Shown piece by piece: positions 54,111 to 61,045 of a stretch of DNA of 64,000 nt; position 1 is the first letter of the stretch, and the number at the start of each line of letters is the position of its first letter. This DNA is from Mycolicibacterium sphagni (GTDB lineage Bacteria; Actinomycetota; Actinomycetes; Mycobacteriales; Mycobacteriaceae), in NCBI RefSeq assembly GCF_002250655.1, contig NZ_NOZR01000006.1, positions 62,001-126,000 on the forward strand. The letters are read 5' to 3'. The translations under genes were made by a program, and so were the position numbers. The notes beneath the pieces are model-generated. The model made no database searches, had not been told where the DNA came from, and was given only the letters and a program-made list of their open reading frames with translations.

Positions 54111-55043
54111 CTATACCAGCACCGGCACCGTGCTGTGGCGCTCGTCGGTGAGGATCTCGAACATGGCCCGACGAGACGCCACCAGTTCCGCGTCAACTCC
54201 GTTACCCGACAATGTGATTCGGCAGTCCGCTAGTGCGGTGTTGTAGCAGTACTTCGGTTTGCCGTTGGTGTCGGTGTAGGTCAGCCCGATGACGTCGTCC
54301 GGCTCGGCGCTGATCTCTCCGCGCAGCTCGAAGCCGTCGGTCCGCCCACTGAACGACCAGCGGAACGGCTCGTAGGACCCCCGGGTGTGCCGGGCTGCCA
54401 GCACCGTCCGCACTGCGACGTCCCACCCGGCGTGACGCAGCACGAACAACGTCGCCGCCGGGAGCCGCAGCGGCCCGACGGCGGCGTGCGCGGTGACGAC
54501 CTCGAGGCTCGAATTCGGTTGGCCGTCGAATCCGCACACCTGGCCGAAGGCGTACGCCGGGGTGTGCCTGCTGCCCCAGTTGTGGTTCACGCTGCCGGTC
54601 CAGTCCTTGATCGCGACGTGTGACTCGCCCAGCGCGACGGAGCCGTCGAAGCGGGCCAGCGGGTGGCGCACCATGGTCTTCGCGGTCGGGAACCTGGCCT
54701 TGTACCCGCGGTCGCTGAGCAGTCTGACCGCCCGCTCTGCGCCGGGGGCGATGGCGAGATCCCAGGTGGCCCCCTCCAGCACTCCCTGAGCGTGCACGTC
54801 GTCGATCACCGAGTCGGCGATCCTGGCCGACCACGGATCGGACAGGTAGTCGGCCGCCGTCACCGAGTGCGGCACCTTGAGCGCGCGATTGCCGCTGCCG
54901 TCCGGATCGAACAGCATCACCCACACGTCGGCCACCGGTTCACCGGGCACGGGTAGAAGCAGGGTCCAGCGCAACCAGATGGCCTGCGCCCGATCCGGGT
55001 GATTGGCGCGAATGAATCTGCTCTCGTAGTAGGGAGGCATCAT
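54111..55043 (-). CDS. Hypothetical protein (beta-rich, possible tocopherol-cyclase/AttH-like fold)
   Basis: 310 residues from the ATG at 55043 ([20 protein letters not shown]), with an ATG also at the next codon. No signal peptide. The chain is Trp/Phe-rich with alternating strands ([55 protein letters not shown]), reminiscent of two-lipocalin proteins such as tocopherol cyclase or AttH/CrtC hydratases. The fold is a guess from pattern only; I do not recognise a catalytic motif. It faces the cyclase gene. Confidence 0.7.
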   Translation of the reverse strand: MMPPYYESRFIRANHPDRAQAIWLRWTLLLPVPGEPVADVWVMLFDPDGSGNRALKVPHSVTAADYLSDPWSARIADSVIDDVHAQGVLEGATWDLAIAPGAERAVRLLSDRGYKARFPTAKTMVRHPLARFDGSVALGESHVAIKDWTGSVNHNWGSRHTPAYAFGQVCGFDGQPNSSLEVVTAHAAVGPLRLPAATLFVLRHAGWDVAVRTVLAARHTRGSYEPFRWSFSGRTDGFELRGEISAEPDDVIGLTYTDTNGKPKYCYNTALADCRITLSGNGVDAELVASRRAMFEILTDERHSTVPVLV

Positions 55044-55087
55044 CAGTTCAGGATTCCCGACCGGAGGGCGGCGCAGGAGTGGGTTGG

Positions 55088-55870
55088 ATGATCGCGGTGG
55101 CGATATTGGGTCTGCTGGCCGTGGCCGAGGCCGTCGCGCTGCTCGTGCTGCGCGCACGGTTGCAGGCCAGCCAGCACGAAGCCGAGCAACTGCGCGCCCG
55201 TCTCGACACCCGCAACATGCTGTGGACCGGCGGCAGGGAGGCGGTCAAGACCGTGTGGCAGACCGCCAACCTGGTGCGTACCCAGGGGTTCGGCGGTGCG
55301 GTGCGGTCCTCGATCGAGGAACTCGCTGACTGGGCCGACGTTGAGCGACCGGACCTGGCCCGGCTGGCTCCCGACGGCAAATTGGTGGTGATGTTCTCCG
55401 ACATCGAAGAGTCCACCGCGCTCAACGAACGCATCGGTGACCGAGCGTGGGTCAAGCTCATCGGCAGCCACGACCGGCTGGTCCGGCGACTGGTCAAGGC
55501 CCACGACGGGCACGTTGTCAAGAGCCAGGGCGACGGGTTCATGGTGGCCTTCGGTGATCCCACCGCCGCGGTGAGATGCGCGGTGGCGATGCAACGAGAG
55601 TTGGAGCGTGACGCGAAACGAGCCCGGCACAACAGCATTCGAGTACGGATCGGGATCCACATGGGTAAGTCGGTGCTGCGCGGCGACGACGTATTCGGCC
55701 GCAATGTAGCGATGGCCGCCCGCGTGGCCGGCCAGGCTGACGGTGGGGAGATCCTGGTCAGCGAGTCGGTACGTACCGCGGTCGGCGATCAGCAGACCTT
55801 CGATCAGGGCCGCGACGCCGAGCTCAAGGGGTTCAGCGGCACCCACCGGCTCTACGCGGTGGCCGCCTAG
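55088..55870 (+). CDS. Membrane-anchored class III adenylate/guanylate cyclase
   Basis: 260 residues. An N-terminal helix (2-22) anchors the protein; the catalytic domain starts at about 98. Metal-binding aspartates are Asp105 (FSDIEEST) and Asp149 ([10 protein letters not shown]). Lys145 and Asp201 fit an ATP-specific purine pocket, and Arg212 is in place. At the transition-state position of the usual V-N-x-A-A-R sequence the motif is V-A-M-A-A-R, so the Asn is Ala208, with Asn206 two residues earlier. Activity could be low or use Asn206. The ATG at 55088 is chosen because AGGAG lies eight bases before it and overlaps the GTG at 55079. Confidence 0.88.
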   Translation: MIAVAILGLLAVAEAVALLVLRARLQASQHEAEQLRARLDTRNMLWTGGREAVKTVWQTANLVRTQGFGGAVRSSIEELADWADVERPDLARLAPDGKLVVMFSDIEESTALNERIGDRAWVKLIGSHDRLVRRLVKAHDGHVVKSQGDGFMVAFGDPTAAVRCAVAMQRELERDAKRARHNSIRVRIGIHMGKSVLRGDDVFGRNVAMAARVAGQADGGEILVSESVRTAVGDQQTFDQGRDAELKGFSGTHRLYAVAA

Positions 55871-57309
55871 ACGGTATGGAGGCTGACTTGAGGCCGAAGG
55901 CCTCGGGCTGCAATCGGACGTGGGTTGCCGGTGTCGAGTGAACACTCGCACCAGTAGAGCCACAGTTGCAGATCAGGAGGCCTCCGGTGAGTTTTAACGG
56001 TACGAGTGTGGGGTTGGACGTGCACGCGCTTTCGGTGGTTGCGCATGCTGTCGATGAGGAAACGGGTCGGGTCGAGCGGGCACGGTTGTGTCCCGATCAC
56101 GGCGAGATTCTGGCTTGGTTGCACCGGCTGCGTGGCCCGGTGCGGGTGGCCTATGAAGCCGGGCCGACGGGGTTCGGGCTGGCGCGGGCGTTGGCCGCTG
56201 CACAGATTGACTGTGTGGTCGCCGCGCCGTCGAAGTTGATCCGCCCCGCGGGGGATCGGGTCAAGACCGATGCCCGGGATGCCGCGCATTTGACCCGGCT
56301 GCTGCGGTTGGGTGAGGTCACCGCGGTCACGGTGCCCGAGGCCGACGTGGAGGCGGTGCGGGATCTGGTGCGGGCTCGCGAAGATGCCCGCGCGGATTTG
56401 ATGCGCGTTCGGCACCGGTTGTCCAAGCTGCTGCTGCGCCAGGGCCGGGTGTATTCGGGCGGGCAAGCCTGGAATGGCGTGCACGAGACCTGGCTGCGTC
56501 GGCAACGCTTCGACGATGCCCACACCAGAGCGGCCTTCGATCATTACTTCGATGCGGTACTCACCGCCACGGCTGCTCGAGACCGCCTTGACGAGCAGAT
56601 CGTCACGGTGGCGGCGTCACCGCGATGGGCCGATCAGGTCGACCGGCTGGGCTGTTTGCGCGGAATCTCGGCGTTGACCGGGTTGGCGTTGACGGTCGAG
56701 ATCGGTGACTGGACGCGCTTCACCGGGTCTTCGATCGGTGCCTACGTCGGCCTGGTTCCCACCGAGTACTCCTCGGGTGCCTCCCGGGTGCAGGGTTCGA
56801 TCACCAAGGCCGGCAACGCCCACGTCCGGCGGTTGTTGATCGAGTCGGCGTGGCATCACCGGGCGGCCTATCGCAATCCCGGGCCGACGATGCGGGCCCG
56901 CTGGGCCAAGGTCGACCCGGCACTCAAGGATCGCGGACATGCCGGCAACCGGCGCCTGTACCAGCAGTGGTGCCGGTTCAACGAGCGCAAGAAGCCACAT
57001 GTCGTTGCCAACGTCGCGGTCGCCCGCCAGCTGGCCGGGTGGTGCTGGTCGCTGGCGACACTGAACTAACGGCCCATACCCGAAACTTGATCGGAGTCGA
57101 TTGGTTGACGGCGAGGTAGGCGAACTGGATCTGCGTTACAGCTATGAGCCACAACAGTATTCACTGAATATTGATGTGACGCCCGTCCCTAGAGAGCAGC
57201 CACCGTTCGCGCCGAACCATCGTCTTGCGGTACCCAACCCGCGTATATCAGTCTGACACCACCGTCGTTGACCAACGACCGCCGCAACACCGACTGGCAC
57301 CGATCAAAC
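55871..57309 (+). mobile_element. IS110-family insertion sequence with non-coding flanks (ends not defined)
   Basis: A single transposase gene (55987-57069) is flanked by 116 bp on the left and about 240 bp on the right without any gene. Left flank: hairpin GAGGCC-GAA-GGCCTC (55890-55904) and dyad CGAGTG-AA-CACTCG (55935-55948). Right flank: near-perfect dyad CAGTATTCA-C-TGAATATTG (57155-57173), noticeably AT-rich. No terminal inverted repeats or target duplications were seen, as expected for IS110. Members of this family encode a bridge RNA in one flank, so either flank could hold one. True ends may lie inside the stated range. Confidence 0.7.
55987..57069 (+). CDS. IS110-family transposase (DEDD recombinase)
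   Basis: 360 residues from a GTG at 55987, six bases after a perfect aggagg; an upstream TTG (55966) is less likely. The RuvC-like DEDD site is visible: Asp in VGLDVHALS, Glu in YEAGPTG, and the Asp pair in KTDARDAAHL. The C-terminal Tnp domain has LRGISALTGLALTVEIGDW, YVGLVPTEYSSG and GSITKAGNAHVRRLLIESAW with the catalytic serine expected in that region (family knowledge). The frame is intact, so the element may be active. It inserts by site-specific recombination without target duplication. Confidence 0.95.
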   Translation: MSFNGTSVGLDVHALSVVAHAVDEETGRVERARLCPDHGEILAWLHRLRGPVRVAYEAGPTGFGLARALAAAQIDCVVAAPSKLIRPAGDRVKTDARDAAHLTRLLRLGEVTAVTVPEADVEAVRDLVRAREDARADLMRVRHRLSKLLLRQGRVYSGGQAWNGVHETWLRRQRFDDAHTRAAFDHYFDAVLTATAARDRLDEQIVTVAASPRWADQVDRLGCLRGISALTGLALTVEIGDWTRFTGSSIGAYVGLVPTEYSSGASRVQGSITKAGNAHVRRLLIESAWHHRAAYRNPGPTMRARWAKVDPALKDRGHAGNRRLYQQWCRFNERKKPHVVANVAVARQLAGWCWSLATLN

Positions 57310-57345
57310 GAAAGCCGCTCCGGCATCAAAACCGGGGCGGCTTTC
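57310..57345 (-). terminator. Strong 14-bp hairpin, terminator of the downstream minus-strand gene
   Basis: GAAAGCCGCTCCGG (57310-57323) pairs with CCGGGGCGGCTTTC (57332-57345) over 14 positions with one T-G wobble and an 8-base loop. It lies 30 bp past the stop of the 52-residue gene at 57376. There is no long T run, but GC-rich hairpins bounded by AAA/TTT are common terminators in mycobacteria. It could act in both directions and separates the insertion sequence from the next genes. Confidence 0.65.
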
Positions 57346-57375
57346 ACCTGCCTATTGACAACGGGTGCCTACATA

Positions 57376-57534
57376 TCAGTTGTTGGCGGCCTCGGCGTGG
57401 CGCTGATGCAGCCGTGCCCGAATCTCGTCGGGCGTGTACGCCTTGCGGCGGCGCTGGTCCCGTGCGACGAGTACGCCACCGGCGACCACGCCGGCGGCAC
57501 CGGCCAGCCCAATCCACTTCCAGATGCCACGCAT
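57376..57534 (-). CDS. Small membrane-anchored protein (52 residues)
   Basis: Reads MRGIWKWIGLAGAAGVVAGG then VLVARDQRRRKAYTPDEIRARLHQRHAEAANN. One N-terminal membrane helix, a basic RRRK patch at the membrane boundary and a helical cytoplasmic tail. It is the topology of a small conserved mycobacterial membrane protein; the function is unknown. It is divergent from the YiiX-like gene with 23 bp between starts, and followed by a strong hairpin. Confidence 0.7.
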   Translation of the reverse strand: MRGIWKWIGLAGAAGVVAGGVLVARDQRRRKAYTPDEIRARLHQRHAEAANN

Positions 57535-57557
57535 GCCGACCAGACTAAGCTGCCCTG

Positions 57558-58253
57558 GTGAGTGAGCACACCGTGTCATTGACACAGGCGCTGAACGAGA
57601 CCCGCACCGGTGATGTCTGGCTGTTTCGCGGTGGGTCCGGCCCGGACCGGGCGATCCAGACCCTGACCAACGCACCCGTCAACCATGTCGGTATGACGGT
57701 GGCGCTCGAGGACCTGCCGCCGCTGATGTGGCATGCCGAGCTCGGCCACAAGCTGCTCGATCTGTGGACCGGCACGAATCACCGCGGGGTGCAGCTCAAC
57801 GACGCCCGAGCGGCCGTCGAGCAGTGGCTGGGGCAATACGGCCAGCGCTGCTGGCTACGCCAGCTCAGCCCACAGGTGACCCTCGAACACGAAGACCGGA
57901 TGCTGGAGGTGATCGCCCGGATGGACGGCACCCCGTTTCCGTCCACCGCACGGCTGACCGGCCGCTGGCTGCGCGGCCGGCTGCCCACGGCCAGCGACTG
58001 GACTCGCGGAATACCGTTCGTGCACAAGAAAGTTCGCGAGTCAGCCGAGCGACACAAGGCCGCCGAGCGTGAACTCGGGCTGCAGACGGCCTATTGCGCC
58101 GAAACGGTCGCCATCACCTACGAGGAGATGGGCCTGTTGGTCACCGAGAAGAACGAAAACTGGTTCGACCCCGGGCGCTTCTGGAGCGGGGACACCCTGC
58201 CACTGGTGCGGGACTACCAGCTCGGCGACGAAATCCAGGTCATCGCAGACTGA
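57558..58253 (+). CDS. YiiX-like permuted papain-fold (NlpC/P60 superfamily) protein
   Basis: 231 residues, no signal peptide. The circularly permuted papain pattern is recognisable: TGDVWLFRGG with His43 in VNHVGMTV early, and Cys180 in QTAYCAETVAITYEEMG late. Proteins of this type act as amidases, peptidases or acyltransferases; the substrate is unknown. A long helical insert (about 100-170) separates the halves. The start is a GTG at 57558. It is cytosolic by sequence, unlike the secreted NlpC/P60 hydrolases. Confidence 0.75.
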   Translation: MSEHTVSLTQALNETRTGDVWLFRGGSGPDRAIQTLTNAPVNHVGMTVALEDLPPLMWHAELGHKLLDLWTGTNHRGVQLNDARAAVEQWLGQYGQRCWLRQLSPQVTLEHEDRMLEVIARMDGTPFPSTARLTGRWLRGRLPTASDWTRGIPFVHKKVRESAERHKAAERELGLQTAYCAETVAITYEEMGLLVTEKNENWFDPGRFWSGDTLPLVRDYQLGDEIQVIAD

Positions 58254-58261
58254 TTCACCGC

Positions 58262-58576
58262 TCAGAACCCGATGCCGCCGCCGATACCGACGGGGGCCTG
58301 TTGACGCGGGCAGGACAGATCGACGTAGACGGTGGTCGCCGACGACGACTCCCCGGGCGAGCTGTCCGGGTTGTGGATGGCCACCACCCGGCACGATGAC
58401 AGCGGGGCACCGGTGTTGCCGTCGACCCAGTTGATCGCCACGATATAGCCCTGCGCCTGCAACTCGTCGATAGTGGCCTGAGCCGTGTCAGCCGAAGCAC
58501 CCGAAGCGAACACGATCGGCGCCGCGGCGGCGCCGATGAGCGCCGCCAACCGTCCGAGAGTGCGTCGCATGCCCAT
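58262..58576 (-). CDS. Small secreted protein with two cysteines
   Basis: 104 residues: signal peptide (RRTLGRLAALIGAAAAPIVF to ASA), then a compact mature domain DTAQATIDELQAQGYIVAIN with two cysteines (SSCRVV, DLSCP) that could form a disulfide, and a Gly-rich end. This resembles the small PASTA-less secreted proteins common in mycobacteria (TAQATIDELQAQGY pattern). The ATG at 58576 overlaps the stop of the lipoprotein gene (TAATG), so the two are translationally coupled. The function is unknown. Confidence 0.78.
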   Translation of the reverse strand: MGMRRTLGRLAALIGAAAAPIVFASGASADTAQATIDELQAQGYIVAINWVDGNTGAPLSSCRVVAIHNPDSSPGESSSATTVYVDLSCPRQQAPVGIGGGIGF

Positions 58577-59103
58577 TACCCCGACGCCCACACCGCCAAG
58601 ACCTTGCCCTTGGGGTCGCGGAACATGATCCCGGTGATGGTCTGACCCTTCGGGACGTCGTAGGCGACGTGGGCGGCGATCCGCTGGCTCTGCGCCAGCT
58701 GGCCTGAGGTGATCCCCGGCTGGACGGCGCCGACGGCGGGGGCGATATTCGACCCGTCGGCGGCCCGCGCGACGAACCAGAAGCCGTTGTAGGTGGTCGT
58801 CCCGGTCTTGGCGACGATGGTCACATCGACGGCGAACATCGTGCCCTTGGCAGGAACGATCTGGGCGTCGGGCGGCACCGGCTGCAGGTTGTCGACGGTA
58901 TAAGTCGCGATCGACCCGTCCGAGGAGGCTACGTCGACCGGAGTCCCGTAAGCGACCGCCTGCTGGGTAGGCGGCGCCGGCGACGTGGCCGCCGCGCTGC
59001 TGGTGGATTGTTGAGCGGGCGAGCCCGATCCCCCGCACCCGGCAGTGATCAGCGCGATGGCGATCGTGCCGGCAAGCACTCTGGACACCCGAATTCCCCG
59101 CAT
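58576..59103 (-). CDS. Lipoprotein with MPT63/DUF1942-like domain
   Basis: 175 residues from the ATG at 59103. Signal peptide with lipobox ITAGC (Cys about residue 22) followed by a Ser/Ala/Pro linker. The mature domain has VASSDGSIATYTVDNLQPV, KGTMFAVDVTIVAKTGTTTY and HVAYDVPKGQTITGIMFRDP, a beta-sandwich pattern like the MPT63 (DUF1942) immunoglobulin-like antigens. It is coupled to the small secreted protein downstream. It is likely anchored to the outer leaflet of the plasma membrane; the function is unknown. Confidence 0.8.
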   Translation of the reverse strand: MRGIRVSRVLAGTIAIALITAGCGGSGSPAQQSTSSAAATSPAPPTQQAVAYGTPVDVASSDGSIATYTVDNLQPVPPDAQIVPAKGTMFAVDVTIVAKTGTTTYNGFWFVARAADGSNIAPAVGAVQPGITSGQLAQSQRIAAHVAYDVPKGQTITGIMFRDPKGKVLAVWASG

Positions 59104-59123
59104 TTTCGGAATGTTAGCGCGGA

Positions 59124-59522
59124 TCAGACCCCGAATTTGGCGCGGGCCACATCGGTTACCGGGGTGAACAGGTTGACCAGGTTGCCGTCCGGGTCGCGAA
59201 AGAGCAGCGCGCGGTTCCCCCACGGCATGGTCGTCGGCTCGGTCACGACCTCGCAGAGGTGGTCGCGCAGACGCTGGTAATCGGCGTCCACGTCCTCGAC
59301 GATGAACTCCAAGATCGCACTGCGATTGGCGGCCGGCTCAGCCGAACCGGCGGCGAACAGGGGCACCGTCTTGTCGCTACCGATCGCGAGGGTGCCGATG
59401 CCCGTCGGAATCTCGGCGAACAGCTCGTTTCCCCACACTGCCGCGACCCCAGTGACCATTTCGTAGAACTCGACGAGCCGTTTGACGTCAGCGGTGATGA
59501 TTCGCGTCGAAATGAAATTCAT
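59124..59522 (-). CDS. VOC/glyoxalase-fold protein
   Basis: 132 residues from the ATG at 59522 (MNFISTRIITADVKRLVEFY). The paired beta-alpha-beta-beta-beta modules of the vicinal oxygen chelate fold are seen: RLVEFYEMVTGVAAVW and later LLFRDPDGNLVNLFTPV, the usual C-terminal signature with the metal Glu replaced by Asn in NLVNLF. Substrate and metal dependence are unknown. It lies 20 bp upstream of the lipoprotein gene on the same strand. Confidence 0.85.
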   Translation of the reverse strand: MNFISTRIITADVKRLVEFYEMVTGVAAVWGNELFAEIPTGIGTLAIGSDKTVPLFAAGSAEPAANRSAILEFIVEDVDADYQRLRDHLCEVVTEPTTMPWGNRALLFRDPDGNLVNLFTPVTDVARAKFGV

Positions 59523-59562
59523 GCGGCACAACCTAGCTGCCGCCCCCGACAAGACACCTGAC

Positions 59563-60789
59563 TCAGAGCAGCCGGTCAAGCAGCGGCCTGGCAGCTGCGG
59601 TCACCCGCCCGTGGTCGAAGGTGATCACCATGTCGTACTTTCGTTTCCCGGCGCCGACGGAATGCATTGCGGGACTGGGCCGCTCGCGAGCAACCAGCCC
59701 GCACGCGGATTGCGTGCCCAGCACCAGGATCGTCGAGACTCGCAGCAACGGGTCATCATGAGCCAGTGCCACGCTCCTGACCCGAGGCCCCAGATCCCTC
59801 GCCCGGTTCCGGCCGAAGACGGCCACCAGCGGCGACCGTTCGGCGACGTTCGAAAAAAGCCGCTCTGCCTCCGGCTCCCACTGCTCGTCTGACTGCAGGG
59901 TCGCCAGCACGATCGGGGCGTTAGGCGCCGCCGCCGCGATACCGCCGATGTGCTGCGCCAGGGCGTTCACCGTTTCCTTCCGCACGATCCGGGTGGGCAG
60001 GCCGGCAATGGCGGACTCCATCGTCGACGGGTAGGCGGCCGAGGGCGACGGTGTGCGCCTGGCCGGCCAGGTGAACGGCTCCGGCGTGCTCGTCACCTGC
60101 CCGGGCGCGCCGAACCAATTTCCCTGCCCCAGCGTCGCACCGTAGGCCAACGCCTGTTCGAGATGGTCGGCTGTCTCGATACCTTCCGCGCAGATGACTG
60201 CCCCGGTGCGCTCATGGTGGGCGACGATCGCTGCCACGGTACGGGCGTGCATTCGGTCCGGCTGGCGCTGGACCAGCCCCATATCGAGCTTCACGATGTC
60301 AGGCGCGACGACATCGAGCAGGGCCACCGAATCGTGATCGGAGCCAACATCGTCCAGCGCGACCGCAAAACCGAGGGATCGCAGTGCGGCGACCTTGCGC
60401 AACAGGGCGCGCGGACTGGCCAGCAGTCCGCGTTCGGTGATTTCGAACGTCAGTCGAAATGCTGCGGCGGCGCGCCTGACGTCGCGCTCGATAGTGGGAT
60501 CGACCGTTGCGGTCGCCGGCTCGCAATTGACCAGCAACAGGGTCCCGGGCGTGTAATCGCCGTGCAGCGCGCCCCGGACCGCAGCGCGGATGCACACCTG
60601 ATCGAGAGCCTCGAGTTGGCCGGTCCTCGCCGCCCGACTGAAGACATCGATCGGAGCGGGGTTATTCAGCGACGGCCAACGTGCCAGCGCCTCGTAGCCG
60701 ACCACTGCCTCGCTAGGTAGTTCCACGACCTGCTGAAAAGCCGCGACGAGGCCCCTCCCGGTAATGGCCTCGTCGATGGAGTCGGTCAT
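59563..60789 (-). CDS. EAL-domain c-di-GMP phosphodiesterase with C-terminal DICT-like domain
   Basis: 408 residues. EAL (YEALARW, residues 32-38) and the other conserved residues are all visible: Asn in LLLVNCEP, Glu in FEITER, the Asp pair in ALDDVGSDHDS, Lys in IVKLDMGL, Glu in AEGIET and Gln in QGNWFGAP. It should therefore hydrolyse c-di-GMP, although DDVGS differs from the usual DDFGTG. The C-terminal half (about 270-408; APIVLATLQSDEQW, RSPLVAVFGRNR) resembles the DICT sensory domain. It faces the MalT-like LuxR gene. A GGTTGG-GCGG-CCAACC dyad (60805-60820) lies 16 bp before the ATG. Confidence 0.88.
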   Translation of the reverse strand: MTDSIDEAITGRGLVAAFQQVVELPSEAVVGYEALARWPSLNNPAPIDVFSRAARTGQLEALDQVCIRAAVRGALHGDYTPGTLLLVNCEPATATVDPTIERDVRRAAAAFRLTFEITERGLLASPRALLRKVAALRSLGFAVALDDVGSDHDSVALLDVVAPDIVKLDMGLVQRQPDRMHARTVAAIVAHHERTGAVICAEGIETADHLEQALAYGATLGQGNWFGAPGQVTSTPEPFTWPARRTPSPSAAYPSTMESAIAGLPTRIVRKETVNALAQHIGGIAAAAPNAPIVLATLQSDEQWEPEAERLFSNVAERSPLVAVFGRNRARDLGPRVRSVALAHDDPLLRVSTILVLGTQSACGLVARERPSPAMHSVGAGKRKYDMVITFDHGRVTAAARPLLDRLL

Positions 60790-61045
60790 GACGTCCTCAG
60801 GGCTGGTTGGGCGGCCAACCTGCCCGCGCGAGTGAAAGCCGATACGTCAAGTTAGCTGCGGGGATGACGTTTGACCGATCCGCCACCCGCTTTGCCCACC
60901 GGGACTACCCGAACACCGAGCAAACGACCTTTGAACTCACTAGGAAAGGGCCCAGGTGTTGAAGGACAGGAATTATCTGACATCATCGAATTGACCGGCA
61001 CGCGAATGGCGGCTGGATCCATCGCCCAACGGGAGGCCACGCCGG

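Noticed and set aside
57155..57173. Terminal inverted repeat of the insertion sequence
   Set aside because: It is a single local dyad with no partner on the left side of the transposase; IS110 elements generally lack terminal inverted repeats, so it is recorded only as part of the flank.
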